Shown here: in pieces, positions 1-8,388 of the stretch
Numbering within the stretch: the stretch's first letter is position 1
Layout: every line of letters starts with the position of its first letter
Source of the DNA: Ilyomonas sp965199845
GTDB taxonomy: Bacteria > Bacteroidota > Bacteroidia > Chitinophagales > Chitinophagaceae
Assembly (NCBI GenBank): GCA_965199845.1
Contig: CBDATZ010000005.1
Span: 248,001 to 312,000 of the forward strand
Length of the DNA stretch: 64,000 bases
Direction: 5' to 3'
The notes under the pieces: model-generated
What the model saw: the letters and a program-made list of their open reading frames with translations, nothing else
Database searches by the model: none
Told to the model about the DNA's origin: nothing
Position numbers and translations under genes: made by a program

Positions 1-1
1 T

Positions 2-1321
2 GGTTGTGCCCTTGCAGGGTTGTGTTATGCCGAATTGTCTTCTTCCATTCCAATTGCAGGAAGTGCTTATACATATAGTTATGCAACTATGGGCGAATTG
101 GTTGCCTGGATTATTGGCTGGGATTTGATATTAGAATATGCCGTTGGCGCAGCAACCGTTGGTATAGCCTGGAGCGAATATTTAAACAATCTCCTGGTAA
201 ATGTTTTGGGCTGGAAAGCTATTCCGTACGAATGGTCGCACTCGCCGTTTGAGAAATTATATGATGCCAATACACATGAAATGATTGCTCATGGCATGAT
301 GAATATACCCGCGCTGGCAATTGTTTGTTTACTTACTTTATTATTAATCAGAGGAACGCAGGAATCGGCTTTTGTAAATGGAATAATTGTAATTACAAAA
401 GTAGCCATTGTTATATTGTTCATTATCATTGGCTGGCACTTTATCAACCCGGCTAATCACAATCCATATATTCCGCCGGCTTCCACATACACAGATCGCG
501 AAGGATTGTCTCACAATTTTGGCGGCTTTTGGGGAATCATCGGCGCAGCGGGCGTTGTGTTTTTTGCCTTTATCGGGTTTGATGCCGTTAGTACGGCTGC
601 ACAGGAAGCTAAAAACCCAAAACGCGACATGCCGATTGGTATTCTGGGTTCGCTGGTAGTTTGTACAATTCTGTATATTTTGTTTGCTCATGTACTTACA
701 GGTGTGGCTACAACACAAGATTTCAGAACATCCGGCAAAGAAGCTTCGGTTGCTTTTGCCATTCAGAAATACATGATTGGTTATGGCTGGTTGGCAAAGC
801 TGGTTACAGTGGCTATTCTCGCCGGTTTTTCCTCGGTAATACTTGTTATGTTGTTAGGACAATCCAGGGTCTTTTATTCAATGAGCAAAGATGGTTTGCT
901 GCCTAAAGTATTCAGCGAGCTTCATCCAAAATACAAAACACCTTATAAAGCCAATTTATTTATTTTGATTATCGTAGGAATATTCGCTGCTTTTGTGCCG
1001 GGCGATATTGTTGGTGATATGACGAGCATCGGAACTTTATTTGCATTTATGCTGGTATGTGCAGCCGTAATTGTATTGAGAAAAACAGATCCCGATTTAC
1101 CACGACAATTCAAAACTCCTTTAGTGCCAATTGTTCCAATACTTGGCATTGTGGTTTGCGGATTGATGATATTAGGTTTAGGCTGGCCAAACTGGTTACG
1201 CCTGATTGTTTGGTTGTTGATAGGTTTTATTATTTATTTCAGCTATGGTAAAAAACATAGCCTGGTACAAAAAGGAATTACCAGTTTACCTGTTGATCCG
1301 CCGGGCGACGGATTGCATTAA
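2..1321 (+). CDS. APC family amino acid permease (5' end outside window)
   Basis: Inner-membrane amino acid/polyamine/organocation permease that would import or exchange amino acids; the substrate cannot be told. The frame is open from base 2, and the first residues (GCALAG, then LCYAEL) already match the conserved first-helix region of the family, so the TTG at 20 is internal and the true start lies upstream. About ten hydrophobic segments remain in 440 residues. Family-typical stretches include PIAGSAYTYSYATMGE near the beginning, GFDAVSTAAQEAKNP with the FIGFDA element mid-protein, and SRVFYSMSKDGLLP after it. It resembles the YfnA/cationic amino acid transporter branch. No operon partner is visible downstream: the next gene is 317 bases away. 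Confidence 0.9.
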   Translation, partial: GCALAGLCYAELSSSIPIAGSAYTYSYATMGELVAWIIGWDLILEYAVGAATVGIAWSEYLNNLLVNVLGWKAIPYEWSHSPFEKLYDANTHEMIAHGMMNIPALAIVCLLTLLLIRGTQESAFVNGIIVITKVAIVILFIIIGWHFINPANHNPYIPPASTYTDREGLSHNFGGFWGIIGAAGVVFFAFIGFDAVSTAAQEAKNPKRDMPIGILGSLVVCTILYILFAHVLTGVATTQDFRTSGKEASVAFAIQKYMIGYGWLAKLVTVAILAGFSSVILVMLLGQSRVFYSMSKDGLLPKVFSELHPKYKTPYKANLFILIIVGIFAAFVPGDIVGDMTSIGTLFAFMLVCAAVIVLRKTDPDLPRQFKTPLVPIVPILGIVVCGLMILGLGWPNWLRLIVWLLIGFIIYFSYGKKHSLVQKGITSLPVDPPGDGLH

Positions 1322-1638
1322 ATCTGTAAGAAGCTGTGCTAAGATTTTTCAAGAAAGCTTTTGTACATCAAAGTAAAAAAATCATCACATTAAAAGAAAA
1401 ATTAAACATTTCTTACTATTAAATAACTATATCTACAACAATATAACAACAATTGATTTGGCTGAGGTAAGAGATTAATTAGCGATGAATTTAAGAACTT
1501 TTTTTTGAATGATATTTCGAAGTTGCCGGTGATGATAATATCATATTGCTTCAAGAATCAACGCTTGTCAGGATTGTGAATCATTAATAATACGACAAAT
1601 CAAAATTCCGTATTTTTTCACTGCCAATTCTGAATCTT
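1322..1638. other. Intergenic region, 317 bp
   Basis: AT-rich spacer between the permease and the secreted protein. I see no coding signal. A near-perfect palindrome, ATGATA-A-TATCAT, lies at 1532-1544, about 95 bases before the next start, and could be an operator; a related ATGATATT occurs at 1509-1516. No strong terminator hairpin follows the permease. Confidence 0.4.
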
Positions 1639-2733
1639 ATGAAGCTGCTTTGGTTGCAGATTATCGTTTTTCTCTTTTCTATTCACAATGCAGAAGCGCA
1701 AAATATATCATGGTTTTACGGCACCTGGTATGGTGAGACTTATTTTCCCAACGGCCCGATAACCAAACGCATTATTGTGCGTATGAATGTTACCAAAGTA
1801 AGAGGAAATACCTTTACTGCAACAATGGCAAACCTATATCCGAACGATACAACCATACGTTTAGAAAGAGAATTGACCGGGAAAATTATAAAGAGAAAAC
1901 TTATTGTTACACACAGCGAAGAAACCTATATACGCGATCCCCGCACTCGCAATTTCTGGCAGGATTGCAGCAGTTGTCCCACCATTTCGGATTTTAGTAT
2001 CACCAACAGTGATGTAGTAATTAAGATAACAACCACGAACTGCTCTGATATTTGTAATGGCGAAACGATTTTTAAAAGAGATACCAGCCATTTCGATTTA
2101 TCATCGAAAATAGAATTGGCAAAATGGTTTGTTTTACCCGCAAAAAATACAATTACTAAAGTTGATAAAAAGAAAAACGATTCGTTGATTATTACAGAGA
2201 GAAAACCAATACTAAAAGATAGCGTTATTACAAATTCCAATGCCAAAAAGCAAGTTGTTAATCAGCCTGGAAAGCCGGTGAAAAAAGATACAACAAAAGA
2301 ATTTTTTGCTAAAAGATTACTCGTTGTAAAAGATACGTCAGCAGCGGTTTTACAAACAAAAAAGGATACCATACCGGAAGCGTTGACGGACAGAAAAACA
2401 AATCTTGTAAACACATACCAGGTAACGTCACCGCATATTATAATTCAGCTTTTCGACAATGCTGAAATAGACGGCGATATGGTGTCTGTTTTTCATAATG
2501 GTCAAAGGATTGTTGAACGCCAAACGTTAACACACAAAGCCATTACTTATTCTATTGATGCATCGGCAAAAAATAAACATCATGAGTTTGTAATGGTTGC
2601 TGAGAATTTAGGCTTAACACCACCAAATACAGCACTGATGCGTATTACAGCCGGCAATCAAAAGTTTGAACTGGAAATTTCTTCCGATTTCAATAACAAT
2701 GCAGAGATTGCAATTGATTATACCGGAGAATAA
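1639..2733 (+). CDS. Secreted protein of unknown function
   Basis: A 364-residue protein with a clear Sec signal peptide (MKLLWLQ, then a hydrophobic core ending in NAEA before Q), so it is exported to the periplasm or beyond. The mature N-terminal part, about residues 22-150, begins WFYGTWYGETYFPNGP and looks like a small beta-rich domain of the type seen in 'lipocalin-like' Bacteroidetes proteins. It carries paired cysteines around DCSSCPTIS and TNCSDICNGE that could form disulfides. A lysine/threonine-rich low-complexity linker (about 175-255) leads to a C-terminal beta domain containing IIIQLFDNAEIDGDMVSVFHNG. No T9SS sorting tail is evident. I cannot assign a function. It stands alone and is convergent with the amylosucrase-like gene. 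Confidence 0.75.
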   Translation: MKLLWLQIIVFLFSIHNAEAQNISWFYGTWYGETYFPNGPITKRIIVRMNVTKVRGNTFTATMANLYPNDTTIRLERELTGKIIKRKLIVTHSEETYIRDPRTRNFWQDCSSCPTISDFSITNSDVVIKITTTNCSDICNGETIFKRDTSHFDLSSKIELAKWFVLPAKNTITKVDKKKNDSLIITERKPILKDSVITNSNAKKQVVNQPGKPVKKDTTKEFFAKRLLVVKDTSAAVLQTKKDTIPEALTDRKTNLVNTYQVTSPHIIIQLFDNAEIDGDMVSVFHNGQRIVERQTLTHKAITYSIDASAKNKHHEFVMVAENLGLTPPNTALMRITAGNQKFELEISSDFNNNAEIAIDYTGE

Positions 2734-2798
2734 TTTTGTTACAAAGAAAAGTTTTAACTACTTGTTTTTTTAGTCCTGCAAATCTTGTGGCAAATAAC

Positions 2799-4766
2799 TT
2801 ATTTAGCTTCTAAAATATAAAACTGGTAAGGCTGCAAAATCAGGTAATCTTCATCATTACCAACCGTAAAAGTTGTTTCGCTCCAGTGGTCGTATAATTG
2901 AGCAGGAACAAGACCGTGTTCTTTAAAGGCATACCAGGTTACAAACGCTTCCCGGTTATTGAAATTGAATAAACAATACACACGTTTTTCATCCCAGGCA
3001 CGCAGGTATCCGCTTACATGAATATTATGTGGCGAGAGCCAGGTAATATTTTTCTTATCCGCAATAACGTCAAGCTTTTTACGGATATGCAATAATTTTT
3101 TTGTAGCAGAAAAAACAACATTTTCTAATGTGCCATCCTGTTCAGTTTTTGCGTTCTTTTCCCAATCAATTACTGGACGATGCATCCATCGGTTATCATA
3201 ACTTTTTGCAGGATCATCCAAATAGCTGTAATCGTTCAGATAACCAACTTCATCACCATAAAAAATGATTGGCAAACCGCCTATAAAAAAGCTGTGAGCC
3301 TGCATCAGAATTATCTTATTAACCGATTCTTTTACAGCAGCTTCATCACCCTTTTCAATTGCTTTTTCCATCCCGCAAAGCGAAGCTAAAGAGCCGCTGA
3401 TACGAGCGTCGCCGGTTTTTTTATTTTCAGAAAAAAGAGCACCGCTCGATGGCGAATAAGCATATTTGCCCGAATAATAATCTTTCAGATAACTACGATG
3501 CTGGTACGGTTCAAAGCCGGCTTGTGCAATCATATAATCGTCAAAGCCTAAACCAATATCATCGTGACAGCGTGTATAGGTTATCCATGATGTTCCATAA
3601 GGCTTTCGCAAAACTTCGTGTTGCGCAGCTAACAATACTCGTGTATCGCCGGTTGCCAAAGCATCCCATTGCAACGCCATATCAGTTGCATTGTAAGCAA
3701 AATCGCATTCTTTAGCTGTGTAATAACCCGTTCCAAAATAGCGCATAATTTCATTTGGCGCTACAATGGCTTCGCCTAACAAAGCCATACCCGGCGTTGC
3801 AATCTGCACACATTGTTTTATAAGTTGTAACAACGTATGTGCCTGTGGTAAATTCTGACAAGTTGTTCCCATTTCTTTCCATATAAAAGCCGGCGCATCT
3901 ATACGAACTATATCAACACCAAGATTGGCATAAAAGAAAATGGTATCTATCATCGTTACCAGGACAACCGGATTGCGATAATTCAAATCCCATTGATATG
4001 AATGAAATACACTCATCACCCATTTATTCAAATCTTCTATATAACTAAAACTTCCGGGCGATGTATCCGGAAAAATTTCAGGCATCGTACGCTCAAAGTC
4101 ATCAGGTATGGTTCTGTCAGGAAAAAAATAATAAAAATCCTGGTAATAAGCATCGCCTGCTTTTGCGGCTTTTGCCCAGGCATGTTGTCTTGATGTATGA
4201 TTTAATACAATATCCAGCATCAGGTACATATCCTGCTTTTGCATTGATTGCTGAACATTCTGTAAATCTTTTAAAGTACCAAAACGTTCATCTGCTTTTC
4301 TGAAATCGGATACCGCATAACCGCCATCACTTTCATTTGCCGGACTTTCAAATACAGGCATGATATGAACCAGATTCACGCCTAAATTCTGCAGGTAGGA
4401 AAGCTTGCCGGGAATATTTTTTAATGAACCGCAAAACCGGTCTGCATACAAACTCATACCAGCTAACTGATTACTTAAAAACCAATCTTTTGATTTTGCT
4501 GCATCTCTTTCTTTCAATGCTTTTGAACGGGACAAATACGCATCAATAATTGTATCAACCAATTGCTGAAACGCATGATTGCCCTGCGGATGATAATAAT
4601 AAATTGTATTGTATAAAGTAACAAGATCGGTAGCGCCGGAAAGAAAGCGGCGATAGAAATCATCATGTTTTCCGTTTGGTAAAATCTTCTTTGCGGCTAA
4701 TTGAAATACAAGACTGGTATACGCTTCATTAATATCCATGTGATGTTTCTTCGGTTGTATTTCCAA
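2799..4766 (-). CDS. Amylosucrase-like GH13 glycoside hydrolase
   Basis: A GH13 enzyme of the amylosucrase/sucrose hydrolase subfamily, expected to act on sucrose by glucosyl transfer or hydrolysis. No signal peptide is seen, so it is probably cytoplasmic. Residues 1-95 are a helical N-terminal domain as in amylosucrases, followed by the barrel. Visible landmarks are MPVFESPANESDGGYAVSDF (136-155), LDIVLNHTS (184-192), nucleophile D290 in VDIVRIDAP, acid/base E332 in LGEAIVAP and H401-D402 in HDDIGLG. The stretches YQWDLNYRNP and FPDRT are amylosucrase hallmarks. The start at 4766 gives 655 residues; M10 (4739) is an alternative. Downstream of the sugar symporter gene on the same strand, with 93 bases between, so the two probably form one unit. 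Whether it makes glucan or only splits sucrose cannot be read from sequence alone. Confidence 0.88.
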   Translation of the reverse strand: MEIQPKKHHMDINEAYTSLVFQLAAKKILPNGKHDDFYRRFLSGATDLVTLYNTIYYYHPQGNHAFQQLVDTIIDAYLSRSKALKERDAAKSKDWFLSNQLAGMSLYADRFCGSLKNIPGKLSYLQNLGVNLVHIMPVFESPANESDGGYAVSDFRKADERFGTLKDLQNVQQSMQKQDMYLMLDIVLNHTSRQHAWAKAAKAGDAYYQDFYYFFPDRTIPDDFERTMPEIFPDTSPGSFSYIEDLNKWVMSVFHSYQWDLNYRNPVVLVTMIDTIFFYANLGVDIVRIDAPAFIWKEMGTTCQNLPQAHTLLQLIKQCVQIATPGMALLGEAIVAPNEIMRYFGTGYYTAKECDFAYNATDMALQWDALATGDTRVLLAAQHEVLRKPYGTSWITYTRCHDDIGLGFDDYMIAQAGFEPYQHRSYLKDYYSGKYAYSPSSGALFSENKKTGDARISGSLASLCGMEKAIEKGDEAAVKESVNKIILMQAHSFFIGGLPIIFYGDEVGYLNDYSYLDDPAKSYDNRWMHRPVIDWEKNAKTEQDGTLENVVFSATKKLLHIRKKLDVIADKKNITWLSPHNIHVSGYLRAWDEKRVYCLFNFNNREAFVTWYAFKEHGLVPAQLYDHWSETTFTVGNDEDYLILQPYQFYILEAK

Positions 4767-4859
4767 TGAAATATTTGCTTCAAACTTTACAAGTAAAAAG
4801 TAGAAAAATGCTTCCGTACCTGTTTTCTACTTTCGTCATTTTAGATTTTTACTTTTAAA

Positions 4860-6194
4860 TTAATGCACAGTAACCGCCATATCAAACTTTTCTTCTGTTG
4901 GCTTTTGATAGTACATAAAGGTTGTACAAACCGAAGCAATCAATAACAACGCACCGGCAAATGTGATAGCTGCTTGCGGATTGCTGCCTAAGAAATGTTT
5001 ATAAACAAAACCAAAGGTTAGCGTCTGCAAAATCATCGGCACTACAATCATCATATTGATGATTCCCATATAGACGCCATACCGTTTTTTTGGTATGCTG
5101 CTAATGACCATAATATAAGGTACGCCCATCATACTTGCCCAGGCAACACCAAAACCAATCATCGGTGCAAAAAGAAAATATTTATTTTCAATATGAGGCA
5201 AAATAAATAATGATAAGGAAGCGGCTAACAAACAAACTGCGTGAACCCATTTGGCACTGTATTTTTTTGCCAACCAAACCAAACCAAAAGCTGATAAAAA
5301 AGTAACGATGTTATAAAAACCATTTACCAGTCCGGTCCATTCGGCAGCTTGCTCATACAATTCTCTGTTTTGTTCGGCTGACGTATGATAAACAGAAGCT
5401 GCAATACTATGCGAAATATATTGCCAGTAACAAAACATCGCATACCATTGAAACAGGTACACCAAACCTAATTGTTTTAATATTTTCGGCATGTCTTTAA
5501 TAGCACCAAAAATTTCAATAAACGGAGTAAAAATACCTCTGTGATGAGAACGCATTTCTGCCAGTTCTTCTTCGGTAGGTGGTATTTCAGGCGTTTTACT
5601 TACACTCCAGGCAACAGATGTTATAGAGCAAACGGCACCGACAAAGAAAGACCCGAACACCCAATAAGGAATGCCCGCTTCTGTTTTTCCTCCGATAAGT
5701 TGCCCGAAAATATAAAGCGACACATTTGCCAGTGTAATACCAAAACCGGTAAAAAAACTTTGCGTTAAAAAACCGGTCGGATGCTGGTCTTCGGGCAATT
5801 TATCGGCTACGAAAGCACGGTAAGGTTCCATTGCTGTATTGTTGGCAGCATCCAATACCCAAAGCAAAGTAACCGCCATCCATAAGGCTGTACAAAATGG
5901 AAACAGGAACAAGCATAAACTGCAAAAAATAGCACCTGTTAAGAAAAATGGTTTCCGTCTTCCCCAACGTGGCGACCATGTATTATCGCTTAAAGCACCA
6001 ATTACAGGTTGTATTAGTAAACCCGTCATTGGCCCGGCAAGATTGAGCAAGGGCAACTGTTCGGGATTTGCATGTAAAAAAGTATATAGCGGATTAATAG
6101 CGGTTTGTTGCAAACCAAAGCTATATTGAATGCCGAAAAAACCGACATTCATGTTAATGATTTGCCAGAAAGTAAGACGCGGTTTAAATGCCAT
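4860..6194 (-). CDS. GPH/SLC45-type sugar (sucrose) proton symporter, MFS
   Basis: A 444-residue inner-membrane transporter with about 12 hydrophobic helices. The N-terminal half carries NLAGPMTGLLIQPVIGALSD followed by WGRRKPF, the loop signature of the glycoside-pentoside-hexuronide/sucrose transporter group (SLC45 and plant SUT relatives), and EPYRAFVADKLP between later helices. It should import a disaccharide with protons. Its gene lies directly upstream of the amylosucrase-like gene on the same strand, which makes sucrose the most economical substrate (inference); maltose-type sugars are the main alternative. No dedicated LacI or other regulator lies next to the pair. Confidence 0.87.
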   Translation of the reverse strand: MAFKPRLTFWQIINMNVGFFGIQYSFGLQQTAINPLYTFLHANPEQLPLLNLAGPMTGLLIQPVIGALSDNTWSPRWGRRKPFFLTGAIFCSLCLFLFPFCTALWMAVTLLWVLDAANNTAMEPYRAFVADKLPEDQHPTGFLTQSFFTGFGITLANVSLYIFGQLIGGKTEAGIPYWVFGSFFVGAVCSITSVAWSVSKTPEIPPTEEELAEMRSHHRGIFTPFIEIFGAIKDMPKILKQLGLVYLFQWYAMFCYWQYISHSIAASVYHTSAEQNRELYEQAAEWTGLVNGFYNIVTFLSAFGLVWLAKKYSAKWVHAVCLLAASLSLFILPHIENKYFLFAPMIGFGVAWASMMGVPYIMVISSIPKKRYGVYMGIINMMIVVPMILQTLTFGFVYKHFLGSNPQAAITFAGALLLIASVCTTFMYYQKPTEEKFDMAVTVH

Positions 6195-6410
6195 AACAAT
6201 CGTTGAATTCTAATATCAATAGCAGCTACCAAACAGAATTCTCTCCTGCAAAATAATCATAACTATAATGTGAAATAATAAATTTTCAATATCGAAAAAT
6301 TTCACTTTCCAATGCAAGCCTTCTACGTTAGAAACTCCTTCATAAAGTTGTTTCTTAAAAGAGGTAAGCATTTTGCTTTTGGTAGGTTGATATGTAAATA
6401 AATTGATCTT

Positions 6411-6686
6411 ATGAAACACTTTCTTTCTTATTTCATCTTATGTTTTTATAGCAGTTTTCTTCTTCTTTCCTGCGCCGCCAAAGACGATACAGACATCCAG
6501 CAAAAAATAAACGATGAGCTAAAAAAAGACAGAGCCGGCGCAGCTCTCAATGCAACGGTTGATAATGGTATTGCAACCATAACAGGCGAATGTATAGATG
6601 ATAGTTGTTCGGTACGATTGGCTGAAAGAATCAAAAAAATAAAAGGTGTAAAAGAAGTTCAGACACACATTATCGAAAAAAAATAG
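6411..6686 (+). CDS. Small BON-domain lipoprotein
   Basis: A 91-residue protein with a lipoprotein signal peptide ending in LLLSC (Cys21), so it should be lipid-anchored in the envelope. The mature part is a single BON domain: DIQQKINDELKKD, a central GIATITGECID beta hairpin, then IKKIKGVKEVQTHIIEK. BON domains are usually linked to membrane or phospholipid association; the precise role here is unknown. It is a lone gene, divergent from the sugar symporter operon. Confidence 0.8.
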   Translation: MKHFLSYFILCFYSSFLLLSCAAKDDTDIQQKINDELKKDRAGAALNATVDNGIATITGECIDDSCSVRLAERIKKIKGVKEVQTHIIEKK

Positions 6687-6813
6687 AGTTGGCATCAACT
6701 GTCTCGTGCTACAGATTTTCTTCAAAAGCCGGAGAATAACTTTACCTGCTTATAGGAAAAATTTGCATGAACCTAATCAAATAAACTTTATTTCTTCAAA
6801 AGCAGTTTGTTAC

Positions 6814-7818
6814 TTATTTCACTACCAAAACCTGGAACGAACCCGGAACCATTGGCGGTCTTTTTTCTCCGGCAACGGGCGTTCCAAAATCTGCAGCAGG
6901 CAAATAAACAGTATGGCTTTTTGTATCAATTGATAAAGTTCGTGCGCCAGGTTTTGTGGGCAGGTTTTGTACAACTTCAAACTTATCTTTTGATACTTCT
7001 TTTATCACGGTTAATGTGCCTTCGCCATTAGAAGAATAAATTATTTGTGAAGATGAATCAAATGCAGTTCCATCGCAGCCATCACCAATCGGGAGATGCG
7101 TAATTAATTTGCCGGTTTCTGTATCAATAACCATCAGCATTTTGTTATCACAGCCTGCAAAAAGTCGTTTTGTTTTTCTATCAATAGATAAACCTGATGG
7201 TGCTTCACCCGGCGCCATTGTCCAGCTATGTATTACTTTGTTGTTGTTAATATCAACCACCTCTATTTCGCTTTTATCTTCGTTATTGATAAATATTCTT
7301 CCGGCTCCATCGCTTACTGCGGTTTCCGGTTTGCCATTCAGTGCTATGGTTGCCATTACCTGGTTGGTCTGCGGTTCTATAATCGAGAGGTCTTTACTTC
7401 TTCCATTACAAGTAATTATTTTCTTAGAATAATCATCATAAAAAATAGCATCGGGATTTTCACCTGTTTTAATACTGTCTGTTACTTGTAGTGTATTCAA
7501 ATCAAACACAGTAACTGTATTGCTTCTTCCATTACTTGTAAAACCCTTGTTTAGTGAATGAACCAAGGCAATCCCATGCACACCATTTGTGTTTGGTATC
7601 ACGCCAAGAGAATCGCCTGTTTTTTTATCTAAGACATTCACTTGGGTACCGTGCGAAACATAGAGTTTATCAGATGCCTCATCGGCAAGAATATAATCCC
7701 AGCTACCAGCACTTTGAATGTGAAATGTGTTCACGACTTTTAATTTGGATGATTGCGCAAAAACAGAAAAATGAACTATAAGAACAGTGATAAACATTGT
7801 GGAAAAAGACTTATACAT
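6814..7818 (-). CDS. YncE-like secreted beta-propeller protein
   Basis: A 334-residue exported protein: the signal peptide MYKSFSTMFITVLIVHFSVFAQ is followed by repeated blades of about 42 residues typical of YVTN/YncE propellers (for example LYVSHGTQVNVLDKKTGDSLG, VTVFDLNTLQVTDSIKTGENPD and IEVVDINNNKVIHSW). Such proteins act in the periplasm as binding or scaffold proteins and the ligand is usually unknown. The gene is the last of a minus-strand run that starts with the two-component system and the RND pump. 82 bases separate it from the PepSY-like gene, so co-transcription is possible but not shown. Confidence 0.85.
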   Translation of the reverse strand: MYKSFSTMFITVLIVHFSVFAQSSKLKVVNTFHIQSAGSWDYILADEASDKLYVSHGTQVNVLDKKTGDSLGVIPNTNGVHGIALVHSLNKGFTSNGRSNTVTVFDLNTLQVTDSIKTGENPDAIFYDDYSKKIITCNGRSKDLSIIEPQTNQVMATIALNGKPETAVSDGAGRIFINNEDKSEIEVVDINNNKVIHSWTMAPGEAPSGLSIDRKTKRLFAGCDNKMLMVIDTETGKLITHLPIGDGCDGTAFDSSSQIIYSSNGEGTLTVIKEVSKDKFEVVQNLPTKPGARTLSIDTKSHTVYLPAADFGTPVAGEKRPPMVPGSFQVLVVK

Positions 7819-7900
7819 AATGGTGGTTTTTTAAAATCGCTAACTATATGAGGAATGTAGTTTTTTCTGTTTAGTCTTCTGTATATAACACCTTGCACAA

Positions 7901-8311
7901 TTAGTTTTCTGCCGCTTTTAAAAACCTGCCTTGCATATCAAACAAAAGGTCTTTTCCTTTCACTTCTGCTTCATACATCTTATCACCGTTGCCTTTTACA
8001 ATCATAGCTGCTTCTTTAATTGAAGCGTCTTTATAGTTTGCTTTGATATAGTCGGTAACAGAAGAAGGAAGTTCAGCTACTTTAATATCGGTTTCTGTTT
8101 CTTCGAGCGTTCCGTCAGCGCTAAATGTAGCTGACATGGTTTTGCCATCTTTGATAAAATTGGCTTCGTATTTACCATGTTCTTTGTCCCACTTTTTAGC
8201 TGTAATGCCGGGGAAGTTTTTTGCAAAAGAACCTTTCACCGCTGCAGGTGCATTCTGAGCTATACAACTTACTGTTGCCAATAGTGCAAGTGCTACTAAT
8301 ACTCTTTTCAT
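7901..8311 (-). CDS. PepSY-like secreted small protein
   Basis: A 136-residue exported protein with the signal peptide MKRVLVALALLATVSCIAQ. The mature part contains two PepSY-like units: FAKNFPGITAKKWDKEHGKYEANF with the TMSATFSADGTL hairpin, and VTDYIKANYKDASIKEAAMI with KMYEAEVKGKDLLFDMQGRF. Bacteroidetes encode many such proteins, often near two-component systems and envelope-stress genes. PepSY folds have been linked to protease inhibition, but no activity can be claimed here. It lies 77 bases downstream of the RND permease gene on the same strand. Confidence 0.82.
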   Translation of the reverse strand: MKRVLVALALLATVSCIAQNAPAAVKGSFAKNFPGITAKKWDKEHGKYEANFIKDGKTMSATFSADGTLEETETDIKVAELPSSVTDYIKANYKDASIKEAAMIVKGNGDKMYEAEVKGKDLLFDMQGRFLKAAEN

Positions 8312-8388
8312 AATTTGTTTATTTAGATAACAAACATCTGTCTCAATTCTGTGGAAATACTGGTATGAACATTTTTACTTTACTGAAA

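Noticed and set aside
6216..6419. 67-codon minus-strand ORF left of the BON lipoprotein
   Set aside because: It overlaps the BON start, lies in the promoter space between two divergent genes, and shows no signal peptide, domain or plausible composition.
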